Shown here piece after piece: positions 34,799 to 43,314 of a stretch of 64,000 nucleotides of DNA; position 1 is the first letter of the stretch; each line of letters begins with the position of its first letter. The notes below the pieces were generated by a model, which worked only from the letters and a program-made list of their open reading frames with translations, was not told where the DNA came from and made no database searches. The position numbers were made by a program, and so were the translations under genes. Location of the stretch: contig NZ_CP098323.1 in NCBI RefSeq assembly GCF_023657595.1, positions 1,388,001 to 1,452,000 on the forward strand, written 5' to 3'. The stretch comes from Cytobacillus firmus (GTDB taxonomy: Bacteria > Bacillota > Bacilli > Bacillales > Cytobacillaceae).

Positions 34799-35383
34799 TC
34801 AGGCACCTTGGTCGCTATGGCCGATAGAAATAGTGGCACTGACGTAATCTTCTTCGCTACTGGTTAATAGAACAGTGAATGTACCGGGTTCATCGCCTTC
34901 ATATACTTCTTCACTGAGGGTTTCTTTTAATAGTTTGCTTTTATACTCAATGATTTCACGCTGGTTATTATCATCTTTAACTCTGTTAACTTCCTCAGCA
35001 TCTTTCGGAATCCTTTTTTCGATAAATGCAAGAGCCTCTTCATTACTCATATCTTTTTCCATATCTTCAAATTGCAGCTCAACATTAACTGCGCGATGGG
35101 TTTTAAACTCTACCAGCATACTGTCTCCATTAAAGCGGGCTATCTCCTCGTTGTTTTTATTTTCACCATAAGCCTCTGTGAAAAGGTCTCGAGTGTCTCC
35201 CAAGCCAACTTCTTCAGTTATTCTTTTGTTTTCTTCGGGTGTTTCCTCCGTTTCTGCCCGCTGTTCTTCCATAGAAGGGTTGTTTTTGTCTTCCTCCTCT
35301 ACAATTTGCTCTTCAGTCTGATTACAGCCTGCCAGTAAAAGGCTGCCTGCAAACAATGCAGTAATTAAAGAGTTAGTTTTCAT
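34799..35383 (-). CDS. Lipoprotein of unknown function
   Basis: A 194-aa protein with lipobox LLLAGC (C19), then a very acidic linker (EEQIVEEEDKNNPSMEEQ) and a mixed C-terminal domain of about 110 residues. No family is recognised. Strong acidity and membrane anchoring suggest a surface role. It is convergent with the TRAP operon. Confidence 0.7.
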   Translation of the reverse strand: MKTNSLITALFAGSLLLAGCNQTEEQIVEEEDKNNPSMEEQRAETEETPEENKRITEEVGLGDTRDLFTEAYGENKNNEEIARFNGDSMLVEFKTHRAVNVELQFEDMEKDMSNEEALAFIEKRIPKDAEEVNRVKDDNNQREIIEYKSKLLKETLSEEVYEGDEPGTFTVLLTSSEEDYVSATISIGHSDQGA

Positions 35384-35540
35384 AACATCCTTCCTTTCCT
35401 AATCATGGGGAATTTTAGTGTCCATTCCCAGTTAGAGAATATATACCCCAAAGGGAGCAGGATAATCGGGAAGGAGGCATAATAAAAAGCCGTACTTCTT
35501 CTGTGAAATACAGCCTTGATGAATGAAGTGAACTGGTCTT

Positions 35541-35759
35541 TTAGCTGATCTGGCGAGCCTTCTTTTCGGGTAAAATGGACATGATATGATTCAAATTAAA
35601 GATACGCATTTGTTTTCTATATAAACAATAGGCTAAAATCGTGCTGCCTCGAAGTTCTTTGATTAATATTTTTCTTTGTGAAAATGAATTGCGTTTGGAG
35701 AGATAAATGATTTCCACAGGCTTTCTCTCTTCCATAGCTCGATAAAGAATTCCTTTCAT
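35541..35759 (-). CDS. Stand-alone mini-WYL domain protein, LexA-controlled
   Basis: 72 aa. VEIIYLSKRNSFSQRKI and AYCLYRKQMRIFNLNHIMSI follow the WYL core pattern (a positively charged SH3-like fold that binds nucleic acid or nucleotides), without any helix-turn-helix. TAAGGAGGGG precedes the ATG. The promoter holds an exact LexA box. It may act as a DNA-damage effector or partner, which is inference. Family call 0.65, gene reality 0.85. Confidence 0.75.
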   Translation of the reverse strand: MKGILYRAMEERKPVEIIYLSKRNSFSQRKILIKELRGSTILAYCLYRKQMRIFNLNHIMSILPEKKARQIS

Positions 35760-35787
35760 AGAGAAACCCCTCCTTACTTTTATTTAC

Positions 35788-35838
35788 ATTATAAACGAAC
35801 GTGCGTTCCTGATCAAGTGAAATGCGAAAATTTGTTCG
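35788..35838 (-). promoter_or_regulatory. LexA-controlled promoter of the mini-WYL gene
   Basis: On the minus strand: TTGATC, 17 bp, TATAAT. The spacer contains GGAACGCACGTTCG (35796-35809), which on the plus strand reads CGAACGTGCGTTCC and fits CGAACRNRYGTTCC exactly. A weaker second site, CGAAAATTTGTTCG, is at 35825-35838. Confidence 0.88.
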
Positions 35839-35841
35839 CAT

Positions 35842-35870
35842 AAAAAAAGACCTCATAAATGAAGTCTTTT
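35842..35870 (-). terminator. Terminator after the YczE-like gene
   Basis: AAAGAC pairs with GTCTTT with a short AT-rich middle; TTTTTTT follows on the minus strand. Confidence 0.7.
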
Positions 35871-36483
35871 AAATTATCTTTAATCCCTTATCTTTTAAGT
35901 GATTTAGAAGGACAGTCCCATATTGTATGGCATAGCCTAAAAAGATGGCTACTAACAAAGTACCCATTCCGACCGGACCGCCTAAGAGAAGGCCAATGGC
36001 CAGTGCTAAAAATTCATTAATAATACGTGCAGTCTTCATACTGATATTGAGCCTTTTGGCAGTTGCGATCATTAATCCATCAATGGGGCCGCTGAATAAT
36101 TGCGGTCGGATATAGATAGATACTCCGAAGCCCAGAAGTATAATACCAGTAAAGAAGGCAAGTATCTGATAGGGATAGTGTGTAACGGTGAAGCCGCTAA
36201 AAACAAGCTCCATCCAAAAATCGATCCCCAGACTCGCTAAAATGGTTCCAATAAATGATTTAAACTGCGGCTTTTCCCAGGAAAGTATGGCATTGAAAAA
36301 TATAAGGGAAGCCGTAACCAGGAATGACCAGGTTCCAATGGTAAGACCGAATTTATTGAAAAGCCCAACATAAACAGTGTCCCAGGCACCTGCACCAAGA
36401 TTGGATAAGATGATTAGTGAAACACCAAGAGTGAGAATTAAATAACCTGCAATTATTTGAATGAATGTAGTGTGTTTAATCAT
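35869..36483 (-). CDS. YczE/YyaS/YitT-family membrane protein
   Basis: The ATG at 36483 (GGGGAGG upstream) gives 204 aa. Five or six membrane helices; typical motif NLGAGAWDTVYVGLFNKFGL near the N-terminus and FSGPIDGLMIATAKRL later. Members are conserved integral membrane proteins of unknown substrate, some linked to antibiotic export or production. It is monocistronic. Confidence 0.83.
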   Translation of the reverse strand: MIKHTTFIQIIAGYLILTLGVSLIILSNLGAGAWDTVYVGLFNKFGLTIGTWSFLVTASLIFFNAILSWEKPQFKSFIGTILASLGIDFWMELVFSGFTVTHYPYQILAFFTGIILLGFGVSIYIRPQLFSGPIDGLMIATAKRLNISMKTARIINEFLALAIGLLLGGPVGMGTLLVAIFLGYAIQYGTVLLNHLKDKGLKII

Positions 36484-36573
36484 GTAGAATCCTCCCCAAT
36501 ACATATTACAGCATTTAAATAATTACTCAAGGGGAAGAAGATATCCAATAGATTCCATGATGAATAATCATAG

Positions 36574-36600
36574 AAAAACAGCTCCCGTAAATGGGAGCTG
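36574..36600 (-). terminator. Terminator after the SurA-like lipoprotein gene
   Basis: CAGCTCCC-GTAAAT-GGGAGCTG, with TTTTT on the minus strand. Confidence 0.85.
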
Positions 36601-36611
36601 CTCAATGATAA

Positions 36612-37376
36612 TTATACTTTAATATCAATATTTGCATTTTTCTTCAAATCTTCTACATGCTTAACGAGCATTTCCTGCTGTTTTTGCTGTTCGAGCTGCT
36701 GTTTGATCTGCGGTTTTACTTCTTCCAATTTAGGGGGCTCCTGTCCTTCAGCACCACCCTGGCTTGCATATTCTTCATAGAATTTTTGAATTTCAGCATC
36801 TGTAACATTCTCAGGTTTAATCTCGCCTTCGATGTATTTCGTATATTTAATATTGTTGGCAATTTCCTTCTCTAATGAATCGGGATTAAGGCCAGCCTGT
36901 TTCATTGCTGTTTCAAATTCCTTATCATTTTTGAATTGTCCTTTTGTTTCTTCGAGCTGCTTTTTGACTTCTTCATCAGAAGCTTTATAGCCTTTTTTAT
37001 CAGCCTCCTGGAGAAGAAGTGTCTGGCCCACAAGACTATCAAGTGTCTGCTTCTTAATTTTCTCGGCAGCATCTTTTGTAGTAGGGTCTTGTCCCATTTG
37101 CTGATACATCATTTGTGAAGAAGTAAGTACACTGTTATACTCACGTCCAAGAACTTCCTGGTCATTCACAATTGCAACTGTCTTTTCTTCATCAAGCTTT
37201 TGCTTATCCATTTTCTTTTGCATTTCTTCCATTTGCTTTTGCTGGTCCTGCTGATCGGTTTCAGCTGTTTTCGGCTCTTCTTTTTTATCTGCACTCTTGC
37301 TTTTATCGTCAGCTCCGCAAGCAGCTAAAACAGCAGATATTAATACTAGTAAAAAGGGATACATTAGTTTCTTCAT
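36612..37376 (-). CDS. SurA/PrsA-like chaperone lipoprotein without parvulin domain
   Basis: A 254-aa protein with lipobox VLAAC (C20), a charged linker rich in K, E and Q (about 22-65), then a SurA_N-type helical domain (VAIVNDQEVLGREYNSVL to EIQKFYEEYAS). No parvulin rotamase domain is visible, so it is likely a holdase-type chaperone for exported proteins. The C-terminus is a Gln-rich helix. Confidence 0.8.
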   Translation of the reverse strand: MKKLMYPFLLVLISAVLAACGADDKSKSADKKEEPKTAETDQQDQQKQMEEMQKKMDKQKLDEEKTVAIVNDQEVLGREYNSVLTSSQMMYQQMGQDPTTKDAAEKIKKQTLDSLVGQTLLLQEADKKGYKASDEEVKKQLEETKGQFKNDKEFETAMKQAGLNPDSLEKEIANNIKYTKYIEGEIKPENVTDAEIQKFYEEYASQGGAEGQEPPKLEEVKPQIKQQLEQQKQQEMLVKHVEDLKKNANIDIKV

Positions 37377-37623
37377 TGATATTTCTCCTTCCGTAACCCT
37401 GTATAGTTTGATTCAACTAACAAATGAATCATATAGAGGGCATTATAAAGCAAAAATTCTCAAAAAGATACCTTTAAGGCATAAATGCATAAATTGTAAT
37501 GGGAATGTAATCTAGCTTCCCGGCTGCTAACTTTATAGTCTATGGATGAAATATAGGTATTGACTTTTATGTTAGAAAGAAGTATATTTTATATTGTCCC
37601 CAATACAGGGAAATATTCATAAC

Positions 37624-37696
37624 GATTCCGTAGCTCAGCTGGGAGAGCGCTACCTTGACAGGGTAGAGGTCGCTGGTTCGAACCCAGTCGGAATCA
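37624..37696 (+). tRNA. tRNA-Val (anticodon GAC)
   Basis: A 73-nt cloverleaf: acceptor GATTCCG/CGGAATC, D arm GCTC..GAGC, anticodon stem CTACC/GGTAG with loop TTGACAG (anticodon GAC), T arm GCTGG-TTCGAAC-CCAGT. The discriminator base is A and CCA is not encoded. It is a lone tRNA, followed by a terminator. Confidence 0.97.
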
Positions 37697-37703
37697 TACT
37701 TAA

Positions 37704-37735
37704 AATGCCTGGCTGTCGTAGCCAGGCATTTTTTT
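37704..37735 (+). terminator. Terminator after tRNA-Val
   Basis: AATGCCTGGC-TGTCGTA-GCCAGGCATT, then TTTTT. Confidence 0.88.
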
Positions 37736-37775
37736 GTTGATAGGAAATTTGTTTTTGAACTGAGAACTACCGATG

Positions 37776-37854
37776 TTTTAACGAAACAGTGATAGGGAAT
37801 CGTTAAAATATAAAAATTCACAAAATAATTTTTATTGAAAATCTATGCTATAAT
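37776..37854 (+). promoter_or_regulatory. Promoter and inverted repeat upstream of the proline dehydrogenase gene
   Basis: TTTTAACGA and TCGTTAAAA (37776-37784 and 37800-37808) form a perfect 9-bp inverted repeat with a 15-nt spacer. Downstream, TGC-TATAAT (37846-37854) is an extended -10 with no clear -35, as expected for an activated promoter. Confidence 0.55.
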
Positions 37855-37890
37855 TTTATTGTGAAATTACAAGAGTTAGGGGATATTTCT

Positions 37891-38865
37891 ATGTTGAAAG
37901 ATCTGTTTATAGGCCTTTCCCAAAACGAATTTCTGAATAGTGCCGCAAAGAAATACGGATTGAAATTGGGTGCGCAGAATGTAGTTGCGGGGACAAATTT
38001 AGAAGAAGCTATTCAGAGCATAAAAGAGCTTAATGCTCATGGCATCTCTTGTACTGTCGATAACCTCGGGGAATTTGTATATAAAAAAGAAGAGGCGGCA
38101 GAAGCGAAAAAACAAATAATAGAAGTGATAGAGGCGATTCATGAAAATCAGGTGGATGCACATATCTCTTTAAAGCCTTCTCAATTAGGCCTTGATATTG
38201 ACTACTCTTTCTGCCTGGAAAATGTTAGGGAGATAGTAGAGAGAGCAAGCCAGTATGGTATATTTGTGAATATGGATATGGAAGACTCTAAGCGCTTGCA
38301 GCCTTCCTTTGACATTCTGGATGAATTATCTAAGGAATACAATAACTTCGGTACAGTTATTCAGGCATATTTCCTGGATGCTGAAGAAGACCTGAAGAAA
38401 TATCAGAATTTCCGGCTGCGGATTGTCAAAGGTGCTTACAAGGAGCCTGAAGAAATTGCTTATCAGGACAAAAATGACATTGACGCTAACTTTATTAAAT
38501 TAATAGAATGGCATCTGTTGAATGGCAAATTCACGTCTATTGCAACACATGACCATAATGTAATTAATCATGTAAAAGATTTTGTAAGGGCTAACAATAT
38601 CCCTAAAGATAAATTTGAATTTCAAATGCTCTATGGCTTCCGCAAGGATATGCAGCTGAAGCTTGCTGGTGAAGGCTATAATTTCTGCACATATGTTCCT
38701 TTTGGACATGACTGGTATGGCTACTTCATGAGACGCCTGGCAGAACGGCCGCAGAACTTAAACCTTGTGGCTAAGCAGGTATTTACCAAGAAAACAAATA
38801 CAGTCATTGGTGTTGCAGCAGGAGCTTTCTTATTAGGCAGATTGACAAAGAAACGGAAAAAATAA
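37891..38865 (+). CDS. putB: Proline dehydrogenase
   Basis: The ATG at 37891 is used (324 aa, AGGGGAT upstream); the GTG at 37861 lacks a ribosome site. It is a monofunctional FAD-dependent PRODH: barrel motifs HISLKPSQLGLDID, FVNMDMED, RIVKGAYKEP, THD-like ATHDHNVI and FQMLYGFRKDMQ. It oxidises proline to P5C. The C-terminal RLTKKRKK is a basic tail. No P5C dehydrogenase or proline permease gene is nearby. Confidence 0.93.
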   Translation: MLKDLFIGLSQNEFLNSAAKKYGLKLGAQNVVAGTNLEEAIQSIKELNAHGISCTVDNLGEFVYKKEEAAEAKKQIIEVIEAIHENQVDAHISLKPSQLGLDIDYSFCLENVREIVERASQYGIFVNMDMEDSKRLQPSFDILDELSKEYNNFGTVIQAYFLDAEEDLKKYQNFRLRIVKGAYKEPEEIAYQDKNDIDANFIKLIEWHLLNGKFTSIATHDHNVINHVKDFVRANNIPKDKFEFQMLYGFRKDMQLKLAGEGYNFCTYVPFGHDWYGYFMRRLAERPQNLNLVAKQVFTKKTNTVIGVAAGAFLLGRLTKKRKK

Positions 38866-38873
38866 TAATGCAG

Positions 38874-38907
38874 GAGCCTCCCTATAAATTTTAACGGGAG
38901 GCTTTTT
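38874..38907 (+). terminator. Terminator after putB
   Basis: AGCCTCCC pairs with GGGAGGCT, then TTTTATC. Confidence 0.8.
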
Positions 38908-38984
38908 ATCTTTTTATAAAGGAATTCTTGGCTATGGCTGCGAATTTATTTTTAGGAATGATTTGGAATGAGAGGAAAGATGAC

Positions 38985-39449
38985 ATGGATTTACAACTGA
39001 AACCTGTTACAGAGAAAAATTTTTTTGAGATTATAAATTTGAAATCTGAAGAAGAGCAGGAAAAGAAGTTTCAAATTTTCGAAAGGTTTGTCGGTTCCAA
39101 TGCTTTTTTCATTGCTCTGGCTTCAGTCAATGGCTGGACATGTAAAGGTATATACGATAGCGAATCATTAATTGGCTTTGCGACTCATGGTCTGGATAAA
39201 GAGCATGGCCGCTATGAACTTGTCAGTCTGATGCTTGGACATCAATTTCAGGGGAAAGGCTATGGCATACCGGCTATTAAGCTTGTAATTGAGGAAATGA
39301 AAGAGAAATATGGGTGCCATGAAATCTACCTATCTGTCATCAAGGAGAACGAGCCGGCTATTCGTGTATATGAGAAAGTTGGTTTTGAACCGACAGGGGA
39401 GATTTTTCAGGCCTTTCATCCCGAACCGGTTTACAGGCTGACGGTATAA
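38985..39449 (+). CDS. GNAT-family acetyltransferase
   Basis: The ATG at 38985 (AGAGGAAAG upstream) gives 154 aa, resembling polyamine N-acetyltransferases of the BltD/SpeG kind: QFQGKGYGIPAIKLVIEEM is the acetyl-CoA loop, ENEPAIRVYEKVGFEPTGE the C-terminal motif. The substrate is not known. It is convergent with the next gene through a shared terminator. Confidence 0.85.
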   Translation: MDLQLKPVTEKNFFEIINLKSEEEQEKKFQIFERFVGSNAFFIALASVNGWTCKGIYDSESLIGFATHGLDKEHGRYELVSLMLGHQFQGKGYGIPAIKLVIEEMKEKYGCHEIYLSVIKENEPAIRVYEKVGFEPTGEIFQAFHPEPVYRLTV

Positions 39450-39485
39450 AGAAAATCCCTGACTTCATTGTCAGGGATTTTCTTT
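39448..39485. terminator. Bidirectional terminator
   Basis: AAAGAAAATCCCTGAC pairs perfectly with GTCAGGGATTTTCTTT (6-nt loop). Confidence 0.88.
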
Positions 39486-39489
39486 ATGG

Positions 39490-40275
39490 CTAAATTTCAA
39501 TTTCCACTCCATAATGATCGGAAATGATGGGTTTGTTTATGCCATTAAAAATAACTCGTGAATATTTTGGATGGATCGGATACGATGATAAAATCAAGTC
39601 GATGCGCATCTCATGTTTATTTTCGTCCCAGCCGGCAATTTTGCCTTTAACCGTCACTCCTGAATCCTGCTTGTCTGCTAATTCAAAAGTGTCATAAAGC
39701 CCTTTGCCGATGAGAAAGTCATAACCTTCATTGCGGACATACGCCGAGCTGTTGAAATCACCCATAAAAATGGCGGGTTCATCTTTAGATGCAAGTGCAA
39801 GAAGAGATTCAGCCTGAAACTTAAAGGATTCTTCTTCATCATCCCACCAGCCAAGGTGACAAGAATAAAAGGTAATTGGTCTGTTTTTGTAAACTAATTT
39901 AACACCAATAATTTTTCGTGTCTTCCAGTGTGCCTGGTCTTTATTTTGGGTAATAAAGAAGGAAAAATCCTCCTTTATTTCATGCTTTGTCAATATGGCA
40001 AGACCCTCTTCGTAAATATCATATCCAATATGTGAGAAATCCCATTTAAAAACGTAATCTTCCACACCTATTTTTCTCAATTCTTCAATTAACAGCAGTG
40101 CATAGTTATCTTTTTTAATATGGCCATCTATTAAAGGGGCTTTGATATGCTGGCTGACTTCCTGCAGAGCGATGACATCATAGCGGTTCTCCTTAATAGC
40201 CTCAGCAAGAATTTTGATTTTTTCCAGCTGCTGTTCCTCCTGCCATGAGTGACAGTTTAGAGTTAATAATTTCAT
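39490..40275 (-). CDS. Endonuclease/exonuclease/phosphatase-family protein
   Basis: A 261-aa protein with the EEP (DNase I-like) fold: LTLNCHSWQEE, IALQEVSQH (metal-binding Glu), SCHLGWWDDE, MGDFNSSAYV and the final ISDHYGVEIEI. It could be a Mg2+-dependent phosphodiesterase of sugars, lipids or nucleic acid. No signal peptide, so cytosolic. It starts 2 nt after the PTS gene stop, with its ribosome site inside that gene, hence tight coupling to sugar uptake. Confidence 0.85.
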   Translation of the reverse strand: MKLLTLNCHSWQEEQQLEKIKILAEAIKENRYDVIALQEVSQHIKAPLIDGHIKKDNYALLLIEELRKIGVEDYVFKWDFSHIGYDIYEEGLAILTKHEIKEDFSFFITQNKDQAHWKTRKIIGVKLVYKNRPITFYSCHLGWWDDEEESFKFQAESLLALASKDEPAIFMGDFNSSAYVRNEGYDFLIGKGLYDTFELADKQDSGVTVKGKIAGWDENKHEMRIDLILSSYPIHPKYSRVIFNGINKPIISDHYGVEIEI

Positions 40276-40277
40276 TG

Positions 40278-41918
40278 TTAAGCTCCCAGAAGGTCTTGGA
40301 TATCAGATTTAAGGACATCTGCCTTTGGTCCATAAATTGCCTGAACGCCTTTGTCCTTAACGATAAGACCTAAAGCTCCATTCTTCTTCCAGTCCTGTTC
40401 ACCAGCAACTGATGCAGTGTCCTTTACTGTGACACGCAAGCGGGTCATACAGGCATCAACGTCTTCAATATTTTCTTTTCCGCCTAATAATTCGATTAAC
40501 ACAGGAGCCAGTGAATTTTTCTTGACTGAAGTTTCAGAAGATGAAGCATTATTTTCTTCTTCAATATAGTTTCCATTGCGTCCTGGTGTAGGGAAGTTAA
40601 ATTTTCTGATCATAAAATTGGCAACCCAAAAGTTTAGTCCGAAGAATACAAGGCAGGCAATTACAAAGTTTACAAGATCCAGCCATAAGCCAGCTTTTAT
40701 AATCATTGGTGTTCTTGTAATCAATTCAATGATGCCAAAAGAATGAACACGGATATTAATAATGTCAACGACTGCAAATGCCAGACCTGTCATAACTGCA
40801 TACACGATATAAAGAAGTGGAGCAGCAAACATAAACATAAATTCTATCGGTTCTGTTACTCCAGTTAAGAATACTGCCAAACCAGCTGAGAAGAACATCG
40901 ATTTGTATTTCTTCTTTTTCTCAGGATCTACATTGCGGTACATTGCAAGCGCAATTCCCAATAAGGCAGCAGCGGACAGAATCATTTGGCCAACTTTAAA
41001 GCGGGCAGGGGTAACGTCATTCAGCAATTGCTTATAGCTTTCTGTATCTCCTGCAGCCAAAAAGTTATTCAGGTCGGCAATCCATGCGAGCCATAGCGGA
41101 TCTTGTCCAGCGACCGTTGAACCTGCATTAGAGCCTGTGAGGATTTTGTAAGTTCCGCCGAGCTCTGTATAATTAATTGGGACTGTCAGCATATGATGCA
41201 ATCCAAATGGAAGAAGCAATCTTTCCAGTGCACCAAAAACAAATGGAGCGATAACTGGTGCTGTATTCCGTGATGTAGCAATCCATTGTCCGAAATCATT
41301 TAATAATCCTTGAATAAATGGCCAAACAATTGATAAGACCAAGGCTGCTGCAACAGAGCCGGCGATTACAGTGAAGGGTACAAATCGCTTTCCATTGAAA
41401 AAGGAAAGTGAATTTGGCAATTTATCATAGTTATAATACTTGTTAAATAAATTTGCGCCAAGAAAACCTGAAATTATCCCGACGAATACTCCCATATTTA
41501 ATGCTGGTGCACCTAAAACAGAAGTGAAATAGTCCGGGACAATAAGATCTTGTCCAAAAAGGGATTTTACCGTGGCCTCGGTATTACCTAACATGTCGGA
41601 CTTTACTCCGAATATGGCGCCTGTAATTCTATTAATCAGAATGAAAGCAATAAGAGCTGCAAACGCTCCGCCTGCACGCTCCTTAGCCCAGGAACCGCCA
41701 ATTGCAACTGCAAATAAGATATGAAGATTTGTAATAATGGCCCAGCCGATATCCTCCAAAACTCGTGCAATCGCTTGCACAAATGCTATGTCAGTACCTG
41801 ACATGCCAACAAGCTTGCCAAGTGAAATCATAATACCTGCAGCTGGCATTACAGCCACTACTACAAGTAATGCCTTTCCAAACTTTTGCCAGAAATCAAA
41901 AGAAAATAATTTTTTCAT
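40278..41918 (-). CDS. PTS sugar transporter EIICB, glucose/alpha-glucoside type
   Basis: The ATG at 41918 (AGGGAGAG upstream) gives 546 aa. The EIIC membrane domain (about 1-430) starts DFWQKFGKALLVVVAVMPAAGIM and has TGVTEPIEFMFMFAAPLLY; the EIIB domain (about 465-546) has the phosphocysteine in DACMTRLRVTV. No EIIA is encoded here, so phosphate must come from another enzyme. The sugar is unknown. It diverges from an RpiR regulator. Confidence 0.92.
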   Translation of the reverse strand: MKKLFSFDFWQKFGKALLVVVAVMPAAGIMISLGKLVGMSGTDIAFVQAIARVLEDIGWAIITNLHILFAVAIGGSWAKERAGGAFAALIAFILINRITGAIFGVKSDMLGNTEATVKSLFGQDLIVPDYFTSVLGAPALNMGVFVGIISGFLGANLFNKYYNYDKLPNSLSFFNGKRFVPFTVIAGSVAAALVLSIVWPFIQGLLNDFGQWIATSRNTAPVIAPFVFGALERLLLPFGLHHMLTVPINYTELGGTYKILTGSNAGSTVAGQDPLWLAWIADLNNFLAAGDTESYKQLLNDVTPARFKVGQMILSAAALLGIALAMYRNVDPEKKKKYKSMFFSAGLAVFLTGVTEPIEFMFMFAAPLLYIVYAVMTGLAFAVVDIINIRVHSFGIIELITRTPMIIKAGLWLDLVNFVIACLVFFGLNFWVANFMIRKFNFPTPGRNGNYIEEENNASSSETSVKKNSLAPVLIELLGGKENIEDVDACMTRLRVTVKDTASVAGEQDWKKNGALGLIVKDKGVQAIYGPKADVLKSDIQDLLGA

Positions 41919-42193
41919 TGTTCTTCTCTCCCTTATTGTATGGGCTTTCATTATGTGGACTAAAAAAGCATTCCCATAATTTCACGATAAAAAATTTCGA
42001 TGAATGCATGAATTTATTCTATGAAAATACTATTTAGTTTAATTATTATCTTAAAATAACACGGGCAGGAAAATGATGCAACCGTTTGCCTAAAAAATTA
42101 TTTTAGACGTTTAAGGATATCAAAGGTTTGCATTGAAAGTAATTTATAAGTCATTCATCATAAGGAAATATGGTTTTTGCATAAAAATAAATT

Positions 42194-42366
42194 TGTATTT
42201 TTAAAAATACATTTTTCTCTTGCTAAAGAAGTATTTCATCCTTTAGAATTTACTAAAAGAAGGATTACCTTCACATAAAAGAGTGGATTTCTAAACGAAA
42301 TGTAAATAAAAATAATTTTGAATAGTAGAAAATCTTCTTGTTTGAGAAGCATTTCATGCTTTATAA
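42194..42366 (+). promoter_or_regulatory. Divergent regulatory region: palindromes and duplicated promoter-like segment
   Basis: Perfect palindrome TGTATTTTTAAAAATACA (42194-42211); AAGCAT-TTC-ATGCTT (42347-42361) followed at once by TATAAT; and a degenerate earlier copy AAGTAT-TTC-ATCCTT (42229-42243). The flanks of the latter two are similar over about 70 bp. The rest of the 490-bp gap is AT-rich and unassigned. Confidence 0.5.
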
Positions 42367-42409
42367 TTTGCATAAGAAGTTTTTCCTTCACTATTCATGA
42401 GGAGCCGGC

Positions 42410-43264
42410 ATGGATAAGAAAACAATGAACCAGATGATTAAAGAAAGCTATTCATCCCTCTCGCCAGGACAGAGGAAAGCAGCTGAATTTATTATGGAGC
42501 ATGCTAATGAGGCGGTGTTGTTAACCGCATTTCAAGTTGGCAGAAATGCAGGAGTCAGTGAGACAACGGTCATTCGGCTTGCATATGCACTTGGGTTCAG
42601 CGGTTATTCCCAAATGCAGGAACAAATCAGAAAAGACTGGCTAGCAGGGAAACAGCAGGCTGCAAATGAAAATGACTCTTACATAATAAATGCAGCGAAA
42701 GAGAACCTGTTTAAGAGAGTCATTGATCAAGAGAGGAAAATACTTCGGCAATTGCTTGATCAGGTTGATGAAAGAGAACTTTGGAAAGCAATTGATGCCT
42801 TAATTCAGGCAGACAGGGTTTATATTGGGGGTTTTGGCAGCTCTTATGCGGCCTCATACTGGTTCTATTACACTCTTAAACAAATGAGGGTAAATGTCTA
42901 TATCTCAGGCCCTCACGGTTTTCTTCCTGAGGATGTGTGTGATTTGACAGAACAGTCAGCAGTTGTCATTTTTTCTTTCCCTCGCTATCGAAAGGAAACC
43001 TTAAAGCTGGCCTCATTCGCTAAGAGGAAGGGATCCAGGGTGATTGCCATTACAGACAGACAGCTTTCGCCAATTGGGCAGATGGCTGCAGTCACACTTA
43101 CTACTGATGAACTAATGGATACCGGACATCATTCAATTGCATCGGTTATTAGTTTACTGGAAGTGCTGATCGCGGGTATCGATGAACAGGATCGTGAAAG
43201 GATTGCCAAGAGACAGCAGGAACTGGAAATCTTATACGCTGATCAGGAGTTATTTGTTGAATAA
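42410..43264 (+). CDS. MurR/RpiR-family transcriptional regulator
   Basis: A 284-aa protein. The N-terminal RpiR helix-turn-helix (about 1-75: SLSPGQRKAAEFIMEHA, VSETTVIRLAYALGFSGYSQM) is joined to a SIS sugar-phosphate-binding domain (about 125-255: VYIGGFGSSYAASYWF, VVIFSFPRYRKETL). It probably senses a phosphosugar or related compound and controls either the divergent PTS pair, the YjiH operon, or both. Confidence 0.9.
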   Translation: MDKKTMNQMIKESYSSLSPGQRKAAEFIMEHANEAVLLTAFQVGRNAGVSETTVIRLAYALGFSGYSQMQEQIRKDWLAGKQQAANENDSYIINAAKENLFKRVIDQERKILRQLLDQVDERELWKAIDALIQADRVYIGGFGSSYAASYWFYYTLKQMRVNVYISGPHGFLPEDVCDLTEQSAVVIFSFPRYRKETLKLASFAKRKGSRVIAITDRQLSPIGQMAAVTLTTDELMDTGHHSIASVISLLEVLIAGIDEQDRERIAKRQQELEILYADQELFVE

Positions 43265-43314
43265 AGCTGAACAGCAGGAGTGTTAAAATCAGAAAAATAA
43301 AAGGGGGCATACGT

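Noticed and set aside
37567..37821. 84-aa minus-strand frame
   Set aside because: It runs through tRNA-Val and its terminator and has no ribosome site.
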